NCBI GenBank assembly: GCA_022709625.1
Contig: JAKLIL010000070.1
Coordinates: 1 to 7,860 of the forward strand
Length of the DNA stretch: 7,860 nucleotides
Direction of reading: 5' to 3'
DNA from: Verrucomicrobiota bacterium
GTDB taxonomy: Bacteria > Verrucomicrobiota > Kiritimatiellia > CAIQIC01 > Lenti-01
Below are positions 1 through 6,700 of the stretch, in pieces. The notes beneath the pieces were generated by a model. The model saw only the letters and a program-made list of their open reading frames with translations. It was not told where the DNA came from and did not search any database. Made by a program: the position numbers and the translations under genes. Within the stretch, counting starts at the first letter, position 1. Every line of letters starts with the position of its first letter.

Positions 1-2
1 CG

Positions 3-362
3 GCGGAAGAACGCGAGATCGTGAAGATGCATCCCCACATCGGCTACAACGTCATCAAGGCGGGGCCGGGACTGGAGCCGGCCTCCGAAATCGTGCTCGA
101 ACACCAGGAGCGCTACGACGGCGCCGGCTATCCGCGCGGGCTCAAGGAACAGGAGATCACGCTGGGGGCGCGGATTTTCGCGGTCGTGGACGCCTACGAC
201 GCCATCCGCTCGCCACGGTCGTATTCGCCGGGCCGCAGCGCCGCGGCCGCGCGCGAGGAAATCCTGAAGAACCGGGGCACCCAGTTCGATCCTGCCGTGG
301 TCGACGCCTTTCTGCAAGCCCAGGACGAAGTGGAGGAGATCGGCGGCTGGGCGGCGCTGTAG
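3..362 (+). CDS. HD-GYP domain protein, C-terminal fragment (5' end outside window)
   Basis: The reading frame is already open at base 3 and ends at TAG 360-362, so this is the last 119 residues of a longer protein. Visible HD-GYP signatures in order are KMHPHIGYNVIK, EHQERYDGAGYPRGLKEQEI, GARIFAVVDAYDAI and FDPAVVDAFL. HD-GYP proteins hydrolyse cyclic di-GMP at a metal site; the family's HD pair lies upstream of the window and cannot be checked. The usual HHE of the HHExxDGxGYP motif reads HQE here, a variant I recall in other HD-GYP proteins, so activity is likely but not certain. Any sensor or receiver domain would also be upstream. A GTG at 21 is inside the domain and is not the start. 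The next gene begins 35 bases downstream on the same strand and may be co-transcribed. Confidence 0.9.
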   Translation, partial: AEEREIVKMHPHIGYNVIKAGPGLEPASEIVLEHQERYDGAGYPRGLKEQEITLGARIFAVVDAYDAIRSPRSYSPGRSAAAAREEILKNRGTQFDPAVVDAFLQAQDEVEEIGGWAAL

Positions 363-380
363 CGTTCACCGGCGATCATA

Positions 381-389
381 AAAAAGGAG
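381..389 (+). promoter_or_regulatory. Ribosome binding site for the three-TM protein
   Basis: An AAAAAGGAG stretch ends 8 bases before ATG 398. It supports that ATG over the GTG at 389, which lies inside the Shine-Dalgarno stretch itself. Confidence 0.7.
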
Positions 390-397
390 TGGGCCGG

Positions 398-865
398 ATG
401 GAACCGAATCAGGATACGCGCGTGGGCACCGCAACCCCGCCCCCGACGGACCGCCGCCAGCGCCGGGAAGACGGATGGGCGCGGGCGTTGCGCTATATCG
501 TCAACGTCACCTATGTTCTGTTGGCGATCAACGTGCTGATCTTTCTGGGCCTTGCCAGCGCGGACTACAACCGGCGCAACAAGGAGGATATCGCCGCCGC
601 CGCGCAGCGCGAACGCGAGGCGCAGGGCGTGTCCATACCCCAGCAGCCCATCCCGGTGGAATCCACGCCGGCGGAATCGGCCGGCCGCTCCGACTATTTC
701 AAGGTGTATCTCCCCATTCTCGGCGTGGGCCTGGCGATCGGCGTCGCCGGTATGTTGATTCATCGCAAACGCACGCGTCGCCGCAGCGACCGCAACTACC
801 GCGGCCAGTTGCTGTGCATCGTTCTTTCCGTCGTCGGCTTGCTGCTGTATTTCGTTTTCCCGTGA
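398..865 (+). CDS. Small membrane protein with three predicted TM segments, unknown function
   Basis: This is a 155-residue protein starting at ATG 398, chosen because of the AAGGAG 8 bases upstream. I do not recognise a family. Residues 1-31 are hydrophilic and rich in Arg and Pro. Hydrophobic segments follow at about 33-54, 102-121 and 137-154. Between the first two is a charged, Ala/Glu/Arg-rich stretch (about 56-76) that could be helical, then a Pro/Ser-rich linker (80-97). An Arg/Lys-rich loop (HRKRTRRRSDRNYR, 122-135) between TM2 and TM3 would be expected in the cytoplasm by the positive-inside rule. It lies between an HD-GYP gene and a VanZ-like gene on the same strand. A membrane-associated or envelope role is all that context suggests. 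The reading frame is probably real because it has a good ribosome binding site and clean amphipathic organisation. Confidence 0.75.
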   Translation: MEPNQDTRVGTATPPPTDRRQRREDGWARALRYIVNVTYVLLAINVLIFLGLASADYNRRNKEDIAAAAQREREAQGVSIPQQPIPVESTPAESAGRSDYFKVYLPILGVGLAIGVAGMLIHRKRTRRRSDRNYRGQLLCIVLSVVGLLLYFVFP

Positions 866-946
866 TGCCGCCCCCCCTTGCGGGCGGCACGGCGGCCTGG
901 TCCATGGTCGCTTTCCCGTTGGCAATGGCCGGGCCTCTTTGCGACT

Positions 947-2224
947 ATGGCGGCGATGCCGCCGCTCGTTCCATCGGTTGGAAAAGCCTCGTTTTTGCGC
1001 CCCGCGTGGGCATGGCTTTGGGCCACTGGCTGGATCGGTGCCATCTTCCTGACCATTCCCGTGGCCCGGCCGATGCAAGCGGCGCTCGAACGCCATGTCG
1101 GTCCGCGGATGTATTTGGTCCTGGCCCTGGTCGTCGGCGCGCTGGGCATGGCGGCCACCTTGGTCCGCTTGCGGCGCGCCCCGCCTCAAGGGCTTGTCCG
1201 GCGTCTGGCTTGGCTGGTTGGCTTGGGGTTGTTTTCCGTTTGGGTGCTGCTCCGGCAACTGCAGAGTTCCATCGAGGCCATCCATTTCGTGGAATACGGC
1301 ATCTTGGGTTTCCTGTTGTTCCGCGCCTGGCGGCATCACGTGCAGGATTCTCTCGTCTATCCGGTCGCCGGCCTTGGCGTGGCGCTGGTCGCCTGGCTGG
1401 ATGAATTCCTGCAGTGGCTGGTACCCGGCCGCTTCTGGGACTATCGCGACATCCGCCTCAACCTGTTGGCCGGCGTCGCCGTGCTGGCCTTCATTGGTTT
1501 GGTCGTGGTGCCTGCCGGCATCCGGGGACCGGTTGGGCGGCGTTCCATTTGGCGCACCTGCGTTCTGGCCTGGATGCTGCTGCTGGCGCTGGGCATCTCC
1601 ACTTCCATCACGCCGGCGCGGGCCGATTCCGTCGCGGCGCGGATCCCGTTCCTGCGTTTTCTGGTCAACAATCCCAGCGTCGTGACCGAATACGGCCATC
1701 GCCTCATCGATCCGGAGATCGGGGTGTTCCATTCCCGCCTGGACCGGGCGGTCTTGCTTCGCGTCGACCGCGAACGGGGCGCCACCGCGGGCACCCGCCT
1801 CCGCCGCGACGATGCCTTTGCCGATCCGCGTGCGTTTCTGCGGTCCTTCCCGCTTTCCGGCGATCCGTATCTCCACGAATTATTACTGCACCTCGCCCAG
1901 CGGGACCATTACTACGCCGTGGCTTGGCAATATCGGACGCGCGATCCGGCGCGTTTCCGGCACCACCTGGCCGTCGCCTGGCGGGAAAACCAAATCCTCG
2001 AGCGCTATTTTGCCCGCGGACTCGCCGGCGCCGGGCGCTGCTGGTCGCCGGGCCGGAGCGAAACGTGCGCCGAGGCGGCCGACCGGAGCTGGCCTTTCGC
2101 CAGCACCGTCGCCGCTCATCTGGTCGCGGCCGCGACGGAAACGGAATTGCGGCTTCTGCTGGCGGCCTTCGCCTGCGGGGTGGGCCTGTGGGGATGGGCC
2201 GCGGCGCGCAGGACCGGCAGATAG
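947..2224 (+). CDS. VanZ-like family membrane protein with long C-terminal extension
   Basis: From ATG 947 the protein has 425 residues. The N-terminal half holds several hydrophobic segments (about 20-40, 55-73, 87-102, 114-128, 137-154, 174-190, 205-222) and the VanZ-like pattern: HFVEYGILGFLLFRAW (113-128), DEFLQWLVPGR (152-162) and DYRDIRLN (165-172). VanZ-family members are associated with teicoplanin resistance in some bacteria, but most have no known function. The extension of about 200 residues contains DPEIGVFHSRLDR (255-267), which I remember from other extended VanZ-like proteins, and ends in another hydrophobic segment (about 402-418). The start is uncertain: ATG 956 and TTG 878 are in the same frame and none has a clear Shine-Dalgarno. 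ATG 865, which overlaps the previous stop, is in a different frame. The last 109 bases overlap the lipase gene on the other strand. Confidence 0.8.
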   Translation: MAAMPPLVPSVGKASFLRPAWAWLWATGWIGAIFLTIPVARPMQAALERHVGPRMYLVLALVVGALGMAATLVRLRRAPPQGLVRRLAWLVGLGLFSVWVLLRQLQSSIEAIHFVEYGILGFLLFRAWRHHVQDSLVYPVAGLGVALVAWLDEFLQWLVPGRFWDYRDIRLNLLAGVAVLAFIGLVVVPAGIRGPVGRRSIWRTCVLAWMLLLALGISTSITPARADSVAARIPFLRFLVNNPSVVTEYGHRLIDPEIGVFHSRLDRAVLLRVDRERGATAGTRLRRDDAFADPRAFLRSFPLSGDPYLHELLLHLAQRDHYYAVAWQYRTRDPARFRHHLAVAWRENQILERYFARGLAGAGRCWSPGRSETCAEAADRSWPFASTVAAHLVAAATETELRLLLAAFACGVGLWGWAAARRTGR

Positions 2225-3018
2225 GCGTTGTCCAGGCTGTGCGCGGCCAGGCCGGAGAGCGCCGCGAAGCGCAGGGGCACGCCGACGTGGCGGTAGCCCA
2301 GGAACTTGAACGGGACTTTGGCGACGGGATCCTGCTTGTTGGCGATCCGCCACGAGGACTGGCGCTGCCGGTCGTAGTGCTCGGCCCATTTGACGGAGCC
2401 CGTCCGCGGCGACGCGAACGTGAAGACTTCCAGCTTGCGGTAGGGCAGCCAGGACGTGGCGACGTCCATGGCCGCGAGGGACGCCAGCGCGCCGCCGAGG
2501 CTGTAACCCGCGATCCGGATGGTTTTGTCGCGTCCGGCCCGCGCCTCGAGAAAATCCAGGATGGACTCGCGTACGGTGGCGTAGCATCGGAGAAAGCCGC
2601 GGTGCACGCCCCCGCCGGGCAAATCGTCGAAGACGGCGTCTTCCTTGCCGGCCATGAAATTCGTGATTTTCTCGGCGTTGCCGATCGTTCCGCGGAACAC
2701 CATGTAGAGGATCTTGCCGGATTCGGCGCAGGCGCCCGCGGGCGTATGCTCGACCATGGTCTGGAAACGGGGCCCGGTGGCTTTGGGGCCGCGGGGGCGG
2801 GGCTTGCGGTAGGTCAACGTCCGCCAGAACGGATCGGCCAGGACGATGCGGCCGAGGGCGACGGGCCGGAAACGCATGCGGGCCGCGGGCGGCTTGCCGG
2901 CATCGGACCATTGCTGGTAGAGCGCGTAGGCCAGGCCGACGAGCCGGGCGCAGCGCAAGGCCACGCGGCAGGGAAAGTCCGCCGGCAGCGGAGCGGGAAA
3001 CCAATAGGCGCTGGCCAT
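2116..3018 (-). CDS. Lipase class 3 family (alpha/beta hydrolase) protein
   Basis: This is a 300-residue protein with the class 3 lipase signature in order: ARLVGLAYALYQQW near the N terminus, ILYMVFRGT (103-111), VHRGFLRCY (138-146), the nucleophile elbow GYSLGGALA (171-179, Ser173), FTFASPRTG (199-207), RIANKQDPVAKVP (224-236, candidate Asp230) and HSLDNAYLPVL (His260). A Ser-Asp-His triad is therefore complete. The elbow reads GYSLGG, where the family usually has GHSLGG. Members hydrolyse ester bonds of lipids; the substrate cannot be read from sequence. There is no convincing signal peptide. ATG 3018 was chosen because homology begins right after it; ATG 3084 is in the same frame but lies inside a palindrome. 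No strong Shine-Dalgarno is visible. The last 27 or so residues after AYLPVL look like unconserved read-through lying antisense to the VanZ-like gene. Confidence 0.87.
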   Translation of the reverse strand: MASAYWFPAPLPADFPCRVALRCARLVGLAYALYQQWSDAGKPPAARMRFRPVALGRIVLADPFWRTLTYRKPRPRGPKATGPRFQTMVEHTPAGACAESGKILYMVFRGTIGNAEKITNFMAGKEDAVFDDLPGGGVHRGFLRCYATVRESILDFLEARAGRDKTIRIAGYSLGGALASLAAMDVATSWLPYRKLEVFTFASPRTGSVKWAEHYDRQRQSSWRIANKQDPVAKVPFKFLGYRHVGVPLRFAALSGLAAHSLDNAYLPVLRAAAHPHRPTPQAKAASRSRNSVSVAAATR

Positions 3019-3076
3019 GGAGCCATGCTGGCACGGCGGACGGAATTCCGCCAGCCCGATTCGTCCCGCGCCACGA

Positions 3077-3133
3077 TTTTCCATGGCGTGGAAAACCGCC
3101 GGAAAAGTTTTCCATGCCGTGGAAACTTGCCGG
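3077..3133. repeat. Tandem pair of TTTTCCA-N5-TGGAAAA palindromes
   Basis: Two direct copies start at 3077 and 3108 (period 31) and match at 22 of 26 positions. The first contains a perfect inverted repeat, ttttcca (3077-3083), tggcg, tggaaaa (3089-3095). The second contains tttcca (3109-3114), tgccg, tggaaa (3120-3125). Between them ggaaaa (3101-3106) pairs with ttttcc (3108-3113) across one base. The array lies 59-115 bases upstream of the lipase ATG and downstream of the BtpA-family stop. It could be an operator pair, an mRNA structure or a dispersed genomic palindrome; I recall similar TTTCCA-N-TGGAAA pairs in intergenic regions of PVC-type genomes but cannot verify that here. Confidence 0.8.
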
Positions 3134-3205
3134 TGTCCGGACGGAATCGGCGGCGCCAAGGCGTTCCTAATGTGCCGGCGTTGGTGCGCGTAGCCCGCCG
3201 TGCGC

Positions 3206-4012
3206 CTAGGCCACGACGTCGATCAAGCGGCGGATGCGGTCCGGATCGAGCGGGTTGGCCCAGTATCCGTCCCGCTTGAAGAAGGACCCGACGATGAAGG
3301 CGTCGGCGTACGGCAGATAGTCGGGCAGGTTTTCGGCGGTGATGCCGGAGCCGACCAGCACCGGCAGCCGGGTGGCGGCGGCGACCGCGCGGAGTTCCGC
3401 CACGCTGGCGGGGTCGCCCGTGGCGGCGCCGGTCAGGATGAGGCCGTCGGCCAGGAAAAATTCGGCGGCGTGGGCGGTCTGGACGATGTCGACGTCGGCC
3501 GTGAGGGCGTGGGCGGCATGCTTTTTCTTGATGTCCGCGAAGACCGCGATGGATTCGGCGCCGAGGGCCTTGCGGCGGCGCAGCCAGGCGCCGGCGCAGG
3601 CGTCCATGTAGCCTTCGTCGGCCAGGTGGCCGAACACGAACCCTTCGGCGCGGATGAAATCGGCGCCGGCGGCCAAGGCGGCGGCCAGCGCCTCGGCGTT
3701 GGCCCCCGCCAGAATCTGGATGCCGAGCGGGAGCTGGGGCTGCGCTTGTTTCACCGCGCGGGCCACGACGGCCATGGCGGCGACGATTTCGGGGCCGGGC
3801 CGCTGGACGTAGGGGACGTCGTGCATGTTCTCGACCATCAAGGCATGGATGCCGCCGGCCCGGTAGGTTTCGGCCTCGGCGAGCGCCTGGTCGAGGATCG
3901 GCGTCATGCCGCCGGCATGGCGGGGCGTGCCCGGCAGGGCGCGGACGTGGATCATGCCGACAATGGTTTTGGGCCGTTCGCCGAAGAGGCGGGCAAACAG
4001 CGGCGTTTTCAT
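3206..4012 (-). CDS. BtpA/SgcQ family TIM-barrel protein
   Basis: A 268-residue protein with full-length BtpA-family features: IVGMIHVRALPGTP (17-30), the ALMVENMHDVPY segment (57-68), GIQILAGAN (97-105), DFIRAEGFVFG (118-128), FADIKKKHA (158-166), LILTGAATGDPA (191-202), VGSGITAENL (220-229) and AFIVGSFFKRDGYWANPLD (238-256). The GSG and GS turns near the C terminus resemble the phosphate-binding turns of TIM-barrel enzymes. In cyanobacteria BtpA is needed for stable photosystem I; in other bacteria the family (SgcQ) is probably enzymatic but its reaction is unknown to me. Its ATG overlaps the stop of the BMP-family gene as ATGA, so translation is probably coupled. That context suggests a role on an imported, perhaps nucleoside- or sugar-like, compound. 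Confidence 0.9.
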   Translation of the reverse strand: MKTPLFARLFGERPKTIVGMIHVRALPGTPRHAGGMTPILDQALAEAETYRAGGIHALMVENMHDVPYVQRPGPEIVAAMAVVARAVKQAQPQLPLGIQILAGANAEALAAALAAGADFIRAEGFVFGHLADEGYMDACAGAWLRRRKALGAESIAVFADIKKKHAAHALTADVDIVQTAHAAEFFLADGLILTGAATGDPASVAELRAVAAATRLPVLVGSGITAENLPDYLPYADAFIVGSFFKRDGYWANPLDPDRIRRLIDVVA

Positions 4013-5067
4013 GGCGTCGCGGCCGGAGCCGGCGCGACCGGCCAGCCGGTGGCGATCCGGCCTTCGAGAATGCCGCGCTGCAGATCGACCAGTTCCTGCT
4101 TGAGGGTGTCGGGAATCCGGTCTTCGTAGGCGTGGAACGGCGCGAGGCCAACGCCGCGGTTGGCCAGGTTGCCGACATAGCGCGTGCCGCCCCAGAATTG
4201 GTTGTCGAGCGCGGCCGTGACCGCGTGTTGCACGGCGCGGTCCATGCGTTTCAGGCAGGAGGTGAGGAGGGCGTCCCGCTCGTCGACCAAGGTGTGGTAC
4301 TGGTCGGTATCGACGCCGATCGCCCATTTGCCGCGCGCTTTGGCCGCCGCAATGCCCCCGTTGCCCGAGATGGATCCGACGCCGAAAATCACGTCGGCCC
4401 CGGCATCGAGAAAGCCCTCGGCAAGCTTTTGCCCCCCGGCGAAATCGTCGAAGGCGCCGACGTGTCCGCCCAGAATCCGAACGGATTTGTCCTTGGCCGC
4501 GTTGTACCGGGCGGCCCCGTTCCGGAAGCCGACGACGAACTGGTTGACGCTGTCGACGTCGATGCCGCCCACCCAGGCGACGGCCGAATCGGCGGGATCC
4601 TGCAGGTCGGCCCAGGCCGCGGCCAAATAGCCCGCCGGGAAGGCGCATTCGTCCACTTGGAAGGTCAGGGCCCAGACGTTGTGCGGAAGCTCGGGGAAAT
4701 CGCCGTCGATGCAGGCAAACAGCGCGCGGGGATATTCGGGGGCCACGGCGGCAATGGCCGGCGCCATGCGGTAGCCGATGCCGATCAGCAGCCGGTAGTC
4801 GCGTTCGGCGAAGGCGGCCAGTTTGCGTTCGAAATTGGCGGGGGAATAGGTTTCGACGAATTGGACGAAGATGGGCGTGCCGACATAGAGCATCTCTTCG
4901 ATGCCCTCGCGGCAATTTTGGTTGAACGAATTGTCGCTGAAGGTGTTGCCATCGGAAAGCATGGCCACGCGCAACGGGGATTTCCCCTGGACCGGGGCGG
5001 GTTTGGCGGCCGCGGCGGACGATCCCGCCAGACCCGCCGCCAAGACGCCGACAAGCAGCATTTTCAT
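4009..5067 (-). CDS. BMP family ABC transporter substrate-binding protein
   Basis: From ATG 5067 the protein has 352 residues. A hydrophobic signal sequence (MKMLLVGVLAAGLAGSSAAA) with Ala-X-Ala sites and no lipobox Cys predicts Sec export to the periplasm. The BMP/Med (PF02608-like) pattern follows: VAMLSDGNTFSDNSFNQNC (34-52), LLIGIGYRMAPAIAAVAPEYP (93-113), FACIDGDF (117-124), LTFQVDECAFPAGYLAA (134-150), VAWVGGIDVDSVNQFVVGF (163-181), DVIFGVGSISGNGGIAAA (225-242) and AIGVDTDQ (249-256). Characterised members bind purine nucleosides and hand them to an ABC importer; ligand specificity here is inferred only. No permease or ATPase gene is in the window, so partners would be encoded elsewhere. 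ATG 5067 was preferred over ATG 5097 because of the strong GGAGGGG site before it. The stop overlaps the next gene's start (ATGA). Confidence 0.92.
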   Translation of the reverse strand: MKMLLVGVLAAGLAGSSAAAAKPAPVQGKSPLRVAMLSDGNTFSDNSFNQNCREGIEEMLYVGTPIFVQFVETYSPANFERKLAAFAERDYRLLIGIGYRMAPAIAAVAPEYPRALFACIDGDFPELPHNVWALTFQVDECAFPAGYLAAAWADLQDPADSAVAWVGGIDVDSVNQFVVGFRNGAARYNAAKDKSVRILGGHVGAFDDFAGGQKLAEGFLDAGADVIFGVGSISGNGGIAAAKARGKWAIGVDTDQYHTLVDERDALLTSCLKRMDRAVQHAVTAALDNQFWGGTRYVGNLANRGVGLAPFHAYEDRIPDTLKQELVDLQRGILEGRIATGWPVAPAPAATP

Positions 5068-5073
5068 GGGCAA

Positions 5074-5080
5074 CCCCTCC
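5074..5080 (-). promoter_or_regulatory. Ribosome binding site that fixes the BMP-family start
   Basis: GGAGGGG on the minus strand lies 6 bases before ATG 5067. It places the start directly at the signal peptide instead of 10 codons upstream at ATG 5097. Confidence 0.75.
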
Positions 5081-5200
5081 AGACGCAACTTGTTCATAGT
5101 CTCCGAGGGCTCATCCTAGGCGCGGAGATGGACGAATGCACGCTTAATCGGCACCCCGTTGGGAGCGGGTAAAAAAAAGCGCCAAAACCGCACAAGGGGG

Positions 5201-5230
5201 TTGCCAACGGACGGGAGGACGTGGTAGTGT
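5201..5230 (+). promoter_or_regulatory. Candidate sigma-70-type promoter for rpsL-rpsG
   Basis: TTGCCA (5201-5206) is separated by 18 bases from TAGTGT (5225-5230), which is preceded by a TG extended -10 element at 5222-5223. It lies 52 bases upstream of the rpsL start and faces the right way. The -10 matches the consensus at only 3 of 6 positions, so the call rests partly on position and the TG element. Confidence 0.45.
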
Positions 5231-5282
5231 GCGCGCTTATTTGTGCCCTAGGAACGACTGAAGAAGGAACGAACAGAACGAT

Positions 5283-5663
5283 ATGCCGACGATCAATCAA
5301 TTGGTGAAACAAGGCCGAAGCCCCCTGCGTGCGAAGCGCAAGGCGCCCGCCCTGCAGCGGTGCCCCCAGCGGCGGGGCGTCTGCCTGCTGGTCAAGACGA
5401 TGACCCCGAAGAAGCCGAATTCCGCGTTGCGCAAGGTGGCCCGCGTGCGCCTGACCAACGGGCAGGAAGTGACCGCCTACATCCCGGGCGAAGGGCACAA
5501 CCTGCAGGAGCACAGCATGGTGCTGATCCGCGGCGGCCGCGTCAAGGACCTGCCCGGCGTCCGCTACCACATCATTCGCGGGACCTTGGATTGCCTCGGC
5601 ATCGAAACCCGCCGGCGCGGCCGTTCGAAATACGGCACCAAGACCCCCAAGGCCGCAAAGTAG
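5283..5663 (+). CDS. rpsL: 30S ribosomal protein S12
   Basis: A full-length 126-residue S12 of the small-subunit decoding centre. The N terminus MPTINQLVKQGR, CPQRRGVC (27-34), TPKKPNSALRKVARVRLTNG (41-60), IPGEGHNLQEHS (67-78), IRGGRVKDLPGVRYH (82-96) and RSKYGTK (114-120) are all present. Lys43 and Lys88, where substitutions give streptomycin resistance in other bacteria, are wild type. Asp89, the residue methylthiolated by RimO in E. coli, is present. Residues 35-40 read LLVKTM, unlike the TRVYTT of proteobacteria. An AAGGA at 5264-5268 sits 14 bases before the ATG, which is rather far. rpsG follows after 13 bases, so the two form an operon. Confidence 0.99.
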   Translation: MPTINQLVKQGRSPLRAKRKAPALQRCPQRRGVCLLVKTMTPKKPNSALRKVARVRLTNGQEVTAYIPGEGHNLQEHSMVLIRGGRVKDLPGVRYHIIRGTLDCLGIETRRRGRSKYGTKTPKAAK

Positions 5664-5676
5664 AAGGGCGAATGGC

Positions 5677-6147
5677 ATGAGAAGGCGCAGAGCAGAATCG
5701 CACGAATTCGCCCCCGATGCCCGCTACGGCAGCGAATTGGTTACCCATTTGGTCAACATCATCATGAGCCGCGGCAAGAAATCCACGGCCCAGCGCACGG
5801 TCTACGGCGCCCTCGAACAGGTCAAGGAACAGACCGAAGGCAAGGACCCCATCGAAGTCTACAAGCAGGCGCTGGAAAACATCAAACCGAAGGTCGAGGT
5901 CAAGAGCCGCCGCGTCGGTGGTGCCACCTACCAGGTGCCCGTGGAAGTTCCCGCCGCGCGCCAGACCAGTCTCGCCCTGCGCTGGATCGTGGACTTTAGC
6001 CATGGCCGCAAAGGCGCCTCGATGCAGCGCGCCCTGGCCTTGGAAATCCTCGACGCCTACAAAAACCAAGGCAACGCCGTCAAAAAGCGCGACGACACGC
6101 ACAAGATGGCCGCCGCCAACAAGGCGTTCGCCCACTACCGCTGGTAA
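5677..6147 (+). CDS. rpsG: 30S ribosomal protein S7
   Basis: A full-length 156-residue S7, the primary 16S rRNA binder that organises the head of the small subunit. It begins MRRRRAE and contains YGSELVTHLVNIIMSRGKKSTA (17-38), PKVEVKSRRVGGATYQVPVEV (71-91), LRWIVDFSHGRKGASM (101-116) and the highly conserved end DTHKMAAANKAFAHYRW. GAAGGG (5663-5668) lies 8 bases before the ATG. An intrinsic terminator begins 23 bases after the stop, so the transcription unit ends here. In many bacteria rpsL and rpsG are followed by fusA and tuf, which are absent here. Confidence 0.99.
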   Translation: MRRRRAESHEFAPDARYGSELVTHLVNIIMSRGKKSTAQRTVYGALEQVKEQTEGKDPIEVYKQALENIKPKVEVKSRRVGGATYQVPVEVPAARQTSLALRWIVDFSHGRKGASMQRALALEILDAYKNQGNAVKKRDDTHKMAAANKAFAHYRW

Positions 6148-6169
6148 GAAAAAACCCATTCTGGCTGAC

Positions 6170-6199
6170 GCCCCGAAACTCCCCGTTTCGGGGCTTTTT
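6170..6199 (+). terminator. Rho-independent terminator of the rpsL-rpsG unit
   Basis: A perfect 10-base-pair stem, GCCCCGAAAC (6170-6179) with GTTTCGGGGC (6185-6194), closes a 5-base loop TCCCC and is followed directly by five T residues (6195-6199). Confidence 0.95.
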
Positions 6200-6273
6200 C
6201 ATGCCCGCGAACCGATTGTGCAAAATGGTCAAAACGCAGATGGACGCACAGGAACGCACAGAATGGCAGAAAT

Positions 6274-6295
6274 CCTTGCCGGAACCTTGCCGGAA
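6274..6295. repeat. Tandem duplication of an 11-mer
   Basis: ccttgccggaa occurs twice back to back (6274-6284 and 6285-6295), exact in both copies. It lies in the gene-free stretch after the rpsG terminator. Confidence 0.9.
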
Positions 6296-6476
6296 ATCGG
6301 GCTGTTCTGGGGCTCACCAAGGTCACCGGCATGCGCCTGCTTGATTCGCCGGCGGGGGCTATGGGGGCAAGTCCGGCGCGCCGTCAACCCGCGTGACGCC
6401 CCCTGACCGCTTACGATGGCTTTCGGGACGGGTTCGGTTCGGACAAGACCCCAAAAACGCTCCCGGCGGGCGATTT

Positions 6477-6505
6477 GGACGCCCTGGAAGGCTTTGTGGG
6501 CGTCC
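6477..6505. repeat. Inverted repeat, 8-bp arms
   Basis: ggacgccc (6477-6484) and gggcgtcc (6498-6505) are perfectly complementary across a 13-base loop. No T-run follows, so it is not an intrinsic terminator. Function unknown. Confidence 0.6.
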
Positions 6506-6700
6506 TTCGTCGGCCAAGGCTCCCATTCTTCGCCGGTCAGACTTTGATGGCCTGGAGGCCGAAATGGGGCTGATGTGGGGTCTTCGGGGGCGGGGGGCCG
6601 GAAAATGCAGGGCCCGGGATGGGAATTGCCACTAAACTGCCACTGTTTTTGAGGGCGTGGGGACCTTGAGGGGAGGAGGGAGTGAGGGCAATCTTCACCC

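Larger units (their letters stand above)
6200..6700. other. About 500 bases with no supportable gene
   Basis: No reading frame here resembles a protein I know, on either strand. A 189-codon minus-strand frame across 6229-6798 has an Arg/Pro/Ser-rich, low-pattern translation and no ribosome binding site. The stretch holds short repeats: acgcag/acgcacag words at 6234, 6244 and 6254 (10-base spacing), a tandem ccttgccggaa at 6274-6295, a GC-rich inverted repeat at 6477-6505 and two TGCCACT words (6627 and 6638). It may be decayed coding sequence or an intergenic repeat. Confidence 0.5.

Noticed and set aside
865..1404. ATG 865 overlapping the previous stop (TGATG) as the start of the VanZ-like gene
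   Set aside because: That frame does not carry the VanZ pattern. Reaching the VanZ frame would need a frameshift for which I see no evidence.
194..1876. A 560-codon open frame on the minus strand
   Set aside because: It lies antisense to the HD-GYP, three-TM and VanZ-like genes. Its translation is rich in Gln, Arg, Gly and Pro with no family pattern, as expected from shadow frames in GC-rich DNA.
1414..3279. A 621-codon plus-strand frame
   Set aside because: It crosses the VanZ-like gene out of frame and runs antisense to the lipase; its composition is Arg/Pro/Gly-rich with no recognisable domain.
4132..5172. A 346-codon plus-strand frame
   Set aside because: It is antisense to the BMP-family gene, which has a signal peptide, ribosome binding site and full family pattern.
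5152..5178. Hairpin-like ACCCCGTTGGGAGCGGGT next to a run of eight A as a terminator
   Set aside because: On the minus strand the T-run precedes the stem instead of following it, and the stem is short and imperfect. It also lies between divergent genes, where no terminator is needed.
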